A stretch of 60,000 bases of DNA from Mesostigma viride (taxonomy: Eukaryota; Streptophyta; Mesostigmatophyceae; Mesostigmatales; Mesostigmataceae), in NCBI GenBank assembly GCA_009746045.1, contig RPFO01000667.1, forward strand, positions 6,865,046-6,925,045, in the 5' to 3' direction. Below, one piece after another: positions 21,896 through 30,940 of the stretch (within the stretch, counting starts at the first letter, position 1; every line of letters starts with the position of its first letter). Under the pieces are notes generated by a model. The model had not been told where the DNA came from, did no database searches, and saw nothing but the letters and a program-made list of their open reading frames with translations. The position numbers and the translations under genes are program-made.

Positions 21896-22770
21896 CCGTG
21901 ACACCATCAGGATCCATAATTCATAAATATCCACCTAAGACGTAGGAGTACCTCGTTGTCAAATTTAGATATTCAGAAGTACCAGTGGGAATGAGTACCA
22001 GTGGGAATGAGTGTGCATCTGCAACTTACAACCATTCAAGTGAGCTGCGTCTCGGCCACCTAATCAGGTACTACTGTACAATCTGCTGAACTTACTTAGC
22101 ATATTTCGGAGATTGAAGCCCTTCGTTCTTGAGCCAGCGGAAGCTAGAGCTAAATTTTCTGAGCATGCACTAGCTGTTGGGGGATGTTCCCACATGCTGC
22201 TCAGAAGAAGAAGGCGCACTAGGCTCGGCGTCGTTGTCCAGACCCACAGCCTTCACCAGCCTATTGTCACAAAGCTGGCAGTAGCTACAGCGATCTTCAT
22301 GCATGGCTGATTCCCTGATGACCTCGATGAGGGCACATGATTATTATTTATAGGAGAGTGTCGACCCCAAACTGGCCCAGGGGGTTACCTCATGAAGCGA
22401 TGTCCAGCTCGATCTTGGTTTGTGCACCGCGCAGAACTGATGGCGGAAACCGTCATCGTCAACAGGGAAAGCACGTGCAATAAGACCCGCTGGGAGAGTC
22501 ATGGGGTACCAGGTATACTATAAATGATATGCAGCAGGATCTATTGATGTGCACACCTTCATGCAGTCACTGATTCTAAATCATTGACATCCACCTAAAA
22601 GTACGTACCAAGTTGTCCAACGTAGATTTCCATCGATCGATCAATGTACCCTCAGGAATTATTGGCTGACTAGTGCGCATAGATGCACGCATCTGACAAT
22701 ACTATTCTGAAGCAAGCTGCATCTCGGCCGACTAGTCAATAAGGTAACAAAAACAATATGCTACGCTTAT
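21896..22770. repeat. Pair of ~210-bp related repeats with intervening sequence
   Basis: Segments near 21900-22110 and 22550-22770 resemble each other (shared ATCCACCTAA, TTGTC, GAGCTGCGTCTCGGCCACCT versus CAAGCTGCATCTCGGCCGAC). Between them lie a dispersed ~220-bp repeat copy (22105-22345) and an ~80-bp piece of linker B (22405-22480, GATCTTGGTTTGTGCACCGC). Unit III repeats this arrangement. No gene is seen. Confidence 0.55.
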
Positions 22771-22814
22771 TTAGCCGTTTTTAGTCTGTTTATGCATGGA
22801 GAATGATTAATGAA

Positions 22815-23035
22815 ACATTAAAGAATTAATCGCGCGCTCCCGTTGGGTAGTCAAGGTCTCACGGGGCACAATAATCCCGAGCTTTTCATCCGGCTGTACA
22901 TATGGTGCACACTGGGAAGGGGGCCGAGACATGATCCGTCTTCCCTCATGCCCGGCTCAGGCAAGCCACAGCTGCCATTGAAACTAATCACGAGGATCTC
23001 GAGTCTGGCATATATGTGGGTGCAGTAATGCTGCA
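22815..23035 (-). mobile_element. LINE 3'-end fragment, minus strand, unit II
   Basis: On the minus strand the order is CTGCACCCACATATATGCCA, GGCAGCTGTGGCTTGCCT, a decayed hairpin (CAACGGGAGCGCGCGATTAA) and an A/T-rich tail. This matches the fragments in unit I. The same insertion is at 37270-37495, so it predates the split of units II and III. Confidence 0.65.
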
Positions 23036-23054
23036 TGAAATGTGCATTCTATGA

Positions 23055-23640
23055 ACCGTGGAACTCCAGGATAACCAGACTCTTTATTAAAACAATGAGT
23101 GGAGCACATACAAAAGGCAGGCCACATCCCGGCCGCCGATGCTCATGGGAACACTTATTGCTTGGCAAAGGCTAGCCTTACCCCCAAACACGCAGGGAGG
23201 GTGGGCGGGAAAAGAAAAGAGGCCGACCTTAGCTAGGTGGGTTTGTTTTTGTCCTTTTTTGCGTGTCATGCGGCCTTGGCCCGGACGGCATTTTTTCGCC
23301 ACGCAAATGTTGCGTCTGAACAAATGACGCAATGTGGCGTTCTAATTGCCGGCAGCTTACGTAAGGCTGCCGGGGCTATTAGGTCACATATTGCGTGAGA
23401 GAAGGAATCTAGATCTAGTTAATCACTACGCCATTAGCCTAGAAACCTAGACAGTGGCAGGTTTATATCTCAACGTAGCTCCTGCCACCAGGCCAAGAAA
23501 AACTGGCCATAGTTTTGGCCACGACTGATCCGGATCAGGCCGCACCGGCCTCAAAAGGTATGTCACGTGAACCCAATAACCTAGCTATAGCGGCTACCCT
23601 TCCATCTCACTATAAAGAAACTATGTTCAGAGAACCACGA
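23055..23640. mobile_element. Internally deleted recombinase element, unit II
   Basis: Starts at ACCGTGGAACTCCAGG and ends at TTCAGAGAACCACGA. It shares both flanking parts with the recombinase-encoding copy that follows, but lacks the recombinase: the left part joins the right part near 23190-23218. It contains a palindrome at 23349-23373 (arms CCGGCAGC and GCTGCCGG around TTACGTAAG) and another at 23526-23539 (CTGATCCGGATCAG). Confidence 0.6.
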
Positions 23641-23680
23641 TTCTATTAACCGTGGAACTCCAGGGTAACCAGACTCTTTA

Positions 23681-23792
23681 GATAGATTAGACCGGTATGA
23701 ATGTTTGCACCCATCCATCCATCCATCGGGGTTAGTGCTCCGTGACTCCCCAACGGGAGCACGAGTCTAATTAATTAATTAATTAATTAATT
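23681..23792 (+). mobile_element. 112-bp short retroelement insertion with 14-bp duplication
   Basis: Flanked by AACCAGACTCTTTA at 23667-23680 and 23793-23806. Unit III has one copy and no insertion (38877-38890). The 3' half is the LINE family terminus (hairpin arms GTGCTCC and GGAGCAC, then a TAATTAATT tail), while the 5' half (GATAGATTAGACCGGTATGA and CATCCATC repeats) differs from the LINE. It may be a SINE that uses the LINE 3' end, or a truncated subfamily. Confidence 0.82.
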
Positions 23793-23874
23793 AACCAGAC
23801 TCTTTATTAAAACAATGAGTGGAGCACATACAAAAGGCAGGCCACATCCCGGCCGCCGATGCTCATGGGAACAC

Positions 23875-24363
23875 TTATTGCTTGGCAAAGGCTAGCCTTA
23901 CCCTTATATCCCTCCCTGGCGATCCATGCCAGGGGCAAAGAACCGAGCATAATGACATAGAAATGAACAACCAAACTAGGTGGAGGCCGGGCAATGTCAA
24001 AATAGCCCGCCAGGCCCGAGGGGGGCAGGCGGCCATGGCCCGAAGAAGAACCTCAGGAAACTCCACCTCCAAACTGCGGTGCAAGCCCACATAATGGGCA
24101 ACCGTGGAGCTGCTAAGCCAGCGCCCCCGGCCCTGGATGTCCCCCATGCTGCGACCCGCGAGGAAATCATGAGTGGCACCCCCATGCCGCAGCCCGTGAA
24201 TGGTGAAAATCTGGGCAACCCCCAAGGCCTGAGTCGCATCCTGCCAAAGGCGCCTGAATTGCGGGTAGGTGAAAGGGAACACGGCCTCCCAAGCGTGCTT
24301 ACCCGCGATGCAGTGACGGAGGATGGTTTCAGACATCACATCTTCGACCACCACTGACTGAGG
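23875..24363 (-). pseudogene. Tyrosine recombinase C-terminal domain, unit II
   Basis: The frame encodes the catalytic C-terminal half of a tyrosine recombinase, the enzyme class that cuts and rejoins DNA through a tyrosine-DNA link. Visible motifs are IHGLRHGGATHDFLAG (box II with the Arg), GDIQGRGRW, and STVAHYV with the presumed nucleophilic Tyr. The N-terminal domain and the first catalytic Arg are missing, and no convincing ATG is seen (the frame is open from a GTG at 24354 and slightly before). A 2-base difference near 23928 changes the C-terminus relative to the copy in unit III. It is a relic of a mobile element and unlikely to be active. Confidence 0.75.
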
Positions 24364-24829
24364 CTTGCAAGCAAAGAAAAGAGGCCGACCTTAGCTAGGT
24401 GGTTTTTTTTTTGTCCTTTTTTGCGTGTCATGCGGCCTTGGCCCGGACGGCATTTTTTCGCCACGCAAATGTTGCCAAAGTTTTGGCCACGACTGATCCG
24501 GATCAGGCTGCACCGGCCTCAAAAGGTATGTCACGTGAACCCAACAACCTAGCTATAGCGGCTACCCTTCCATCTCACTATAAAGAAACTATGTTCAGAG
24601 AACCACGATGCCCGGTGACATGGCGGGCCGATTGTCTGGCACAATGTCCAAAACATGATGACTGAAATGCGCGGGTAGACAAGCAGGTGCATAGGCTGAG
24701 CAACTGAAGGTAGCCGATAATACGAACTGACGTATGCTGAGCAATACACGGTGCATGTACGAAGGCCATGCAGGTGGCTAGGCCATAGTGCAATCCGTCA
24801 ACATTACGCGGCAACCCTATCTGAACCTG

Positions 24830-25035
24830 CTTCTATAGATGGACATCATGGATCCTACATGTCACGAGGGTAGAACCCATAGCTTTAGATCCCCGCCCTG
24901 CCAGTGGACTTTGGGCTTCTCGGGGGATGGCTTGTGGCAGATGCAAGGTGGGCCACAGCTTGCACGACGCTGCTGCTGCTGCGCAGGAGTCAGGTCGTCC
25001 TCCATCAACCATGGTGCAGAGTCTCGCGTTGCCAA
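24830..25035 (-). pseudogene. Decayed LINE reading-frame relic, unit II
   Basis: The minus-strand translation contains EDDLTPAQQQQRR, matching the LINE fragment at 7911-8132, followed by frame-broken matches to its WRGGDL region. It has at least one frameshift and no complete frame. The adjoining minus-strand frame up to ~25180 (WELRGEAHGQWGRIASFLWL, then SPEGKVRFLWQRE) may be the preceding part of the same protein. Confidence 0.55.
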
Positions 25036-25084
25036 AGGAAGCGCACCTTACCCTCTGGGGAGTCAAAGGTGGGACGTTCTGGAT

Positions 25085-25320
25085 AATGATAAAACCCCAG
25101 GTTGTTGAGCCAGAGGAAGCTAGCTATCCGGCCCCACTGACCATGCGCTTCTCCGCGAAGTTCCCAAATGCTGCTCAGAAGAAGAAAGCACACTAGACTC
25201 AGTTTGACGTTCCCAGCCACCGCCACCCCAGTATCAGAAAGCCAGCAGTAGCTACTATTTAGACAGCGACTCATTGCTGTTTCCCTGATGACATCCATGA
25301 AGGCACATGACATGCTCGAC
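25085..25320. repeat. ~220-bp dispersed repeat, unit II second copy
   Basis: TTGAGCCAGAGGAAGCTAGC through TTTCCCTGATGACATCCATG, related to the copies at 6815-7000 and 22105-22345. The remainder to 25500 is gene-free and is the 3' flank of gene 2. Confidence 0.6.
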
Positions 25321-25505
25321 AAACTCTGTGTCCAGATTGGTGACGAATATACATGAACGCCATAGACAAAAGTGGGTTGATGGTGAGAAGAATATATACT
25401 TGGTGCATTATGCACCAAATAAAATGTCCGCCCAAACATTCTGCCCGTGCCTGCTTGAAGTGTGCAATGCATCCATGGCAACCTGGCCAGCAGCCTGCTG
25501 CATGC

Positions 25506-28500
25506 TCACTGGGCAATACCCTGCAGCTTGTGATGAAGGTAATTTTCCTGCTCCAGCCGGCCCTTCAACCTATCCCAGTCAAAGTATGGAATAGCCACCA
25601 CTCTAAAGCCGCCTTTCTCTAGCAGCCGCCTTTTGAAAAGAGTCACCGCTGTGATGGCCCCGGAATCTTGATAGAAATGGAACGGCCCATCCACTTCCAC
25701 GGCCACCTTCCCATCCACCAGGATATCCACATATGAGAGGCCATGGAAGAAAGGGACCTCGTTTTTGTGGGCAATGCCCATACCCCGCAGCACCTTGGAA
25801 ACCTCCAGGTGGAGGTCAGATGACGACGGCCCTGGCTGCTGCTTGCCTGACATGGCCGTGTCTCGCCACCTCTCGAGAAGAGCAGAGCAGTAGCGGTCAC
25901 GCGCATGATCACTGGCGTCCACGCAGGCAAGGATGTACTGACAGACTTGATTAAGCTGCAACCCAAAATATTTATCTGTTGGCTGCGCGAGCTTGGTCCA
26001 GGCAACCATGAGCGCCCTAGCTGCGTCACTGTCAGGCCTTCCTGCCACTGCAAGTGCCCACAGCGTATTTGCAGCATTCTGCTTCACGAGCCCTTCTGCC
26101 ACCCACTCCGCCATCCCTGCTTCTGCGGCCACATAGACGCACTCGAAAAGGACCTGGCCTTGTTCCACTGCACCTGCATTTGCCAGGGCAGACCGCTGTA
26201 GCGCCCGCACCTCAACCCATGCCTCCACCGCAGCGTACAGTGCAGGGGTCCCCTTGCCCGCTGTGGCAAAAGCATGCGCAAGGATAGAGACATCCTGCGG
26301 ATTGAAACTGTCCAGTCCCCTGCCAAGTGCCTCGTCCTGCACTGCCCCCAACAGCCCAGAAGCCTCCCTGCCTGCCTTGGCAAAAGCCCATGCCATGTTG
26401 GAGATGCCTTGTGCGGTGAACTCTCGCAGGCCCCTTGTGCCCGCCTCGACTTCCACAGCTGCAAACAGCCCCGGAGCCCCAACGCTTGCCGTCGCAAACG
26501 CCCACACCAGGTTTGCGATGCCCTGTGGGTTGAACCCTAGTAATCCCCTGGCCAACACCTCCTTCTCAACAGCTGCAAACAACTGCGAGGCTTCCTTGCC
26601 TGCTTTTGCAAATGCCCACACCAGGTTGGACATCTCTTGCGGCTTCAACCCTTGTAATCCCCTGGCCAGCACCGCCTTCTCAATAGCTGCAAAAAGCTGC
26701 GAGGCTTCCTTGCCTGCCGTCGCAAAGGCCCACACCAGGTTTGCGATGTTTTGTGGGTTGAACCCGTGCAATCCCCTGGCCAACACCTCCTTCTCAACAG
26801 CTGCAAAAAGCTGGGAGGCTTCCTTGCCTGCCGTCGCAAACGCCCACACCAGGTTTGTGATGCCCTGTGGGTTGAACCCTTGTAATCCCCTGGCCAACAC
26901 CTCCTTCTCAACAGCTGCAAAAAGCTGCGAGGCTTCCTTGCCTGCCGTCGCAAATGCCCACACCAGGTTTGTGATGCCCTGTGGGTTGAACCCTTGCAAT
27001 CCCCTGGCCAACATCTCCTTCTCAACAGCTGCAAAAAGCTGCGAGGCTTCCTTCCCTGCTTTCGCAAATGCCCACACCAGATTTGCGATGTTTTGTGGGT
27101 TGAACCCTTGCAATCCCCTGGCCAACACCTCCTTCTCAACAGCTGCAAAAAGCTGCGAGGCTTCCTTGCCTGCCGTCGCAAAGGCCCACACCAGGTTTGC
27201 GATGCCCTGTGGGTTGAACCCTAGCAATCCCCTGGCCAACACCGCCTTCTCAACAGCTGCAAAAAGCTGCAAGGCTTCCTTGCCTGCTTTTGCAAATGCC
27301 CACACCAGGTTGGACATCTCTTGCGGCTTCAACCCTTGTAATCCCCTGGCCAGCACCTCCTTCTCAATAGCTGCAAAAAGCTGCGAGGCTTCCTTGCCTG
27401 CCGTCGCAAAGGCCCACACCAGGTTTGCGAAGTCCTGTGGGTTGAACCCGTGCAATCCCCTGGCCAACACCTCCTTCTCAACAGCTGCAAAAAGCTGGGA
27501 GGCTTCCTTCCCTGCCGTCGCAAAAGCCCACACCAGGTTCGCGATGTCCTGTGAGTTGAACCCTCGTAATCCCCTGGCCAACATTTCCTTCTCAACAGCT
27601 GCAAAAAGCTGCGAGGCTTCCTTGCCTGCCGTCGCAAAGGCCCACACCAGGTTTGCGATGTCCTGTGGGTTAAACCCTTGCAATCCCCTGGCCAACATCT
27701 CCTTCTCAACAGCTGCAAAAAGCTTCAAGGCTTCCTTCCCTGCTTTTGCGAACGCCCACATGATGCCCGCGATTCCCCTTGCATCCATGCTGCTCAATCT
27801 CTGCATGGCCTCCCCCTCCATCCGGTCCAGCCCTTTGCTCGCGTCCCCCCCTAGCTTGACCAGGTTGCGCGCCAGGGTGTCCAAATCGCGGTTGGTGAAC
27901 GAGCCCGGGTCATCCTCCCAACGCGCCCACACCTGCTCAAGGAGCTGGGAGAACCTGGGGTCCCTGGCGATGTCGGAGTTCTTGGCAGGGTTTGCATCCC
28001 TGGCAGATCTGAGCTCGTTCAGGGCAGCCAGCATGTCTGTGTTGCGAACAACATCGTTCTCGTGCCGAGCATCCTCCAGCCAGCGCAAGATACCCTCCGG
28101 CTCCATCCCTTTAAACATGGGTGCCCTGACAGTCTTGAACGCCGGGCGTGGCGGCTTGGCCCTCCCTCGCATCGGGCTGGACCCAGCCGCTGGGCTGGGG
28201 GGCTGCTTGCCATCATCCAGCCTGGGTAGGCGTTGCGCATGCTGCCCTGCCTCCCGCGCTTTTGTGCCTTCGCCTCCCTGGGTACTGCTGTCTGGTTGTC
28301 TGGGTCCGTGGGCACTGCTGCTCTTGTTCCCGGGCTTGGGAGCATCCTTGCCCGACCGGTCGCGCAACCGGGCACTGGTGGGCAGGGTGCATGTGCCCTT
28401 GGGCGCTGAGAAAGAGGTGGGGGGCTTGAGGTGCTGCGCGTGTCGTGGCCAGGGGGAGAGGCGGGGGCTTGGGGGCGGCGCTCCCAAGCGAGGGGGGCAG

Positions 28501-28556
28501 CCGGGTCGGGTGGTGGCGCACACGCAGCCTGGAGAAGGTGGCAAGCGGGTGGGCAC
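25506..28556 (-). CDS. OPR-repeat RAP-domain protein, gene 2 (start disrupted)
   Basis: Paralogue of gene 1 with 14 tandem 38-residue repeats (DNA 27773 down to about 26178) and an intact C-terminal RAP domain (LSYVDILVDGK, VEVDGPFHFYQ, RVVAIPYFDWDRL, end KLQGIAQ). Repeats 3-5 and 9-11 are near copies of each other. The 5' end is broken: the ATG equivalent to that of genes 1 and 4 is followed after seven codons by TAA at 28578-28580, where gene 1 has TAT (Tyr). The frame given opens after that stop, beginning with a GTG where gene 1 has ATG. The first in-frame ATG is at 28172, which would give 888 residues without the presumed transit peptide. It could be a pseudogene, have an upstream spliced exon, or make a non-targeted protein. 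Confidence 0.75.
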   Translation of the reverse strand: MPTRLPPSPGCVCATTRPGCPPRLGAPPPSPRLSPWPRHAQHLKPPTSFSAPKGTCTLPTSARLRDRSGKDAPKPGNKSSSAHGPRQPDSSTQGGEGTKAREAGQHAQRLPRLDDGKQPPSPAAGSSPMRGRAKPPRPAFKTVRAPMFKGMEPEGILRWLEDARHENDVVRNTDMLAALNELRSARDANPAKNSDIARDPRFSQLLEQVWARWEDDPGSFTNRDLDTLARNLVKLGGDASKGLDRMEGEAMQRLSSMDARGIAGIMWAFAKAGKEALKLFAAVEKEMLARGLQGFNPQDIANLVWAFATAGKEASQLFAAVEKEMLARGLRGFNSQDIANLVWAFATAGKEASQLFAAVEKEVLARGLHGFNPQDFANLVWAFATAGKEASQLFAAIEKEVLARGLQGLKPQEMSNLVWAFAKAGKEALQLFAAVEKAVLARGLLGFNPQGIANLVWAFATAGKEASQLFAAVEKEVLARGLQGFNPQNIANLVWAFAKAGKEASQLFAAVEKEMLARGLQGFNPQGITNLVWAFATAGKEASQLFAAVEKEVLARGLQGFNPQGITNLVWAFATAGKEASQLFAAVEKEVLARGLHGFNPQNIANLVWAFATAGKEASQLFAAIEKAVLARGLQGLKPQEMSNLVWAFAKAGKEASQLFAAVEKEVLARGLLGFNPQGIANLVWAFATASVGAPGLFAAVEVEAGTRGLREFTAQGISNMAWAFAKAGREASGLLGAVQDEALGRGLDSFNPQDVSILAHAFATAGKGTPALYAAVEAWVEVRALQRSALANAGAVEQGQVLFECVYVAAEAGMAEWVAEGLVKQNAANTLWALAVAGRPDSDAARALMVAWTKLAQPTDKYFGLQLNQVCQYILACVDASDHARDRYCSALLERWRDTAMSGKQQPGPSSSDLHLEVSKVLRGMGIAHKNEVPFFHGLSYVDILVDGKVAVEVDGPFHFYQDSGAITAVTLFKRRLLEKGGFRVVAIPYFDWDRLKGRLEQENYLHHKLQGIAQ
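26178..27773 (-). repeat. 114-bp coding repeats (14 OPR units), gene 2
   Basis: Fourteen in-frame units. The blocks 27204-27545 and 26520-26861 share the rare variants GLHGFNP, AIEK, GLKPQEMSN and GLLGFNP, showing a six-repeat (684-bp) internal duplication. The antisense strand is open for 775 codons across the gene, a consequence of the repeat composition. Confidence 0.88.
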
Positions 28557-28649
28557 GTGGGGGGTGGAAGGCGGAGATTAGGTAAGTTTCCAAAGCGACG
28601 CCATGCAGCCTGGGGACGGTGGCAATGCGGGTGGGCGTGGGGTGACGCC

Positions 28650-28930
28650 AAGTAGGATGTGATGTTCTCTACCCTCTGTCTGATGGTCCATGAGTGAGCA
28701 AGACGTGACATGACTGCAAGCAGGATGTGATGTTCTCTATCCTCTGTCTGATGGTCCATGAGTGAGTACGACGTGACATGACGGCAAGCAGGATGTGATG
28801 TTCTCTATCCTCTGTCTGATGGTCCATGAGTGAGCAAGACGTGACATGACGGCAAGTAGGATGTGATGTTCTCTATCCTCTGCCTGATGGTCCATGAGTA
28901 GTAAGACATTACGTGACCACAAGTAGGATG
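28650..28930. repeat. 68-bp satellite, unit III head, first block
   Basis: About four copies, separated from the main block by a unique 470-bp segment. Confidence 0.93.
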
Positions 28931-29400
28931 ATATCGCGGAGAGAAGATATCACTTGCATGAAGATATGATTGGTTTGAATCCAAAACATATCAAAACTGT
29001 CGTACAGTACCACCCCCGCTCGTGCCCATGCACCAACCCCCCTCTCATGGGTGATGTGGGCCCGGGGGAGATGGGCTGTACTTGATGCAGAGCCACAAGC
29101 AAGTCAGCCTACCGACGCTACCATTGGCTGATGGAGGCATCAGTGGGGACAGCGCCAGGCTGACAGCATATCTTGTCAGTGCGGCCAATCGATAAGGAAT
29201 AATCAGTAACAAACTGATGTATACCCCTATTGAAGTACAGAATTGCGCACAAGCCAGAAATGCCCAAGAAATGCCATACACAGAGGTAATGATGCCTTGA
29301 AAGTTGCTTGTAATTCACTGGAAGCCAATAATGACAAAAGTTGGAAACAACAACCTGGCTTGGAAAGGTACCTGGCAGGCAGGTTCACCTGAAGGTAGCT
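28931..29400. other. Unique 470-bp segment interrupting the satellite
   Basis: Sequence found nowhere else in the window, less GC-rich than its surroundings. It starts GATATCGCGGAGAGAAGATA and ends with AAGGTAGCTGACTGATGG. No frame longer than about 80 codons and no recognised family, RNA or clear target duplication. It may be an unidentified insertion. Confidence 0.6.
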
Positions 29401-30755
29401 GACTGATGGTCCATGAGTGCGCAAGACGTGGCATGACGGCAAGCAGGATGTGATGTTCTCTATCCTCTGTCTGATGGTCCATGAGTGAGCAAGACGTGAC
29501 ATGACGGCAAGTAGGATGTGATGTTCTCTACCCTCTGTCTGATGGTCCATGAGTGAGCAAGACGTGACATGACTGCAAGCAGGATGTGATGTTCTCTATC
29601 CTCTGTCTGATGGTCCATGAGTGAGTACGACGTGACATGACGGCAAGCAGGATGTGATGTTCTCTATCCTCTGTCTGATGGTCCATGAGTGAGCAAGACG
29701 TGACATGACGGCAAGTAGGATGTGATGTTCTCTATCCTCTGTCTGATGGTCCGTGAGTGAGCAAGACGTGACATGACTGCAAGCAGGATGTGATGTTCTC
29801 TATCCTCTGTCTGATGGTCCATGAGTGAGTACGACGTGACATGACGGCAAGCAGGATGTGATGTTCTCTATCCTCTGTCTGATGGTCCATGAGAGAGTGA
29901 GACGTGACATGACGGCAAGTAGGATGTGATTTTCTCTATCCTCTGTCTGATGGTCCATGAGTGAGCAAGACGTGACATGACGGCAAGTAGGATGTGATGT
30001 TCTCTATCCTCTGTCTGATGGTCCATGAGTGAGCAAGACGTGACATGACGGCAAGTAGGATGTGATGTTCTCTATCCTCTGTCTGATGGTCCATGAGTGA
30101 GCAAGACGTGACATGACGGCAAGTAGGATGTGATGTTCTCTATCCTCTGTCTGATGGTCCATGAGTGAGCAAGACGTGACATGACGGCAAGTAGGATGTG
30201 ATGTTCTCTATCCTCTGTCTGATGGTCCATGAGTGAGCAAGACGTGACATGACGGCAAGTAGGATGTGATGTTCTCTATCCTCTGTCTGATGGTCCATGA
30301 GTGAGCAAGACGTGACATGACGGCAAGTAGGATGTGATGTTCTCTATCCTCTGTCTGATGGTCCATGAGTGAGCAAGACGTGACATGACGGCAAGTAGGA
30401 TGTGATGTTCTCTATCCTCTGTCTGATGGTCCATGAGTGAGCAAGACGTGACATGACGGCAAGTAGGATGTGATGTTCTCTATCCTCTGTCTGATGGTCC
30501 ATGAGTGAGCAAGACGTGACATGACGGCAAGTAGGATGTGATGTTCTCTATCCTCTGTCTGATGGTCCATGAGTGAGCAAGACGTGACATGACGGCAAGT
30601 AGGATGTGATGTTCTCTATCCTCTGTCTGATGGTCCATGAGTGAGCAAGACGTGACATGATGGCAAGTAGGATGTGATGTTCTCTATCCTCTGTCTGATG
30701 GTCCATGAGTGAGCAAGACGTGACATGACGGCAAGTAGGATGTGATGTTCTCTAT
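29401..30755. repeat. 68-bp satellite, unit III head, main block
   Basis: About 20 copies. Those from ~29930 on are almost identical (AGCAAGACGTGACATGACGG), implying recent amplification or gene-conversion-like homogenisation. Confidence 0.95.
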
Positions 30756-30940
30756 CCCCCTCTAGCCTCCTCTACCCTCCTCTATCCTCCTCTACCCTCC
30801 TCTATCCTCCTCTATCCTCCTCTATCCTCCTTTACCCTCCTTTATCCTCCTCTGCCCTCCTCTACCCTCCTCTACCCTCCTCTACCCTCCTCTATCCTCA
30901 TTTCCCCCCCTCTAACCTCCTCAATACTCCTCTAGACGCC
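30756..30940. repeat. C/T-rich tract, unit III
   Basis: Tandem CTCCTCTATC and CTCCTCTACC units, homologous to the other unit heads. Confidence 0.85.

Larger units (their letters stand above)
23641..24607. mobile_element. Tyrosine-recombinase element fragment, unit II
   Basis: Lies directly after the deleted copy. It holds a minus-strand recombinase frame and a right part that is shortened by ~270 bp relative to unit III (the junction GCAAATGTTGCCAAAG lacks the palindrome region). The outer ends are imperfect inverted repeats of about 33 bp (CGTGG..CTC...AG..TCTTTAT). DIRS-like and Crypton-like elements both carry such recombinases; no reverse transcriptase is visible, so the class is open. 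Confidence 0.6.
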
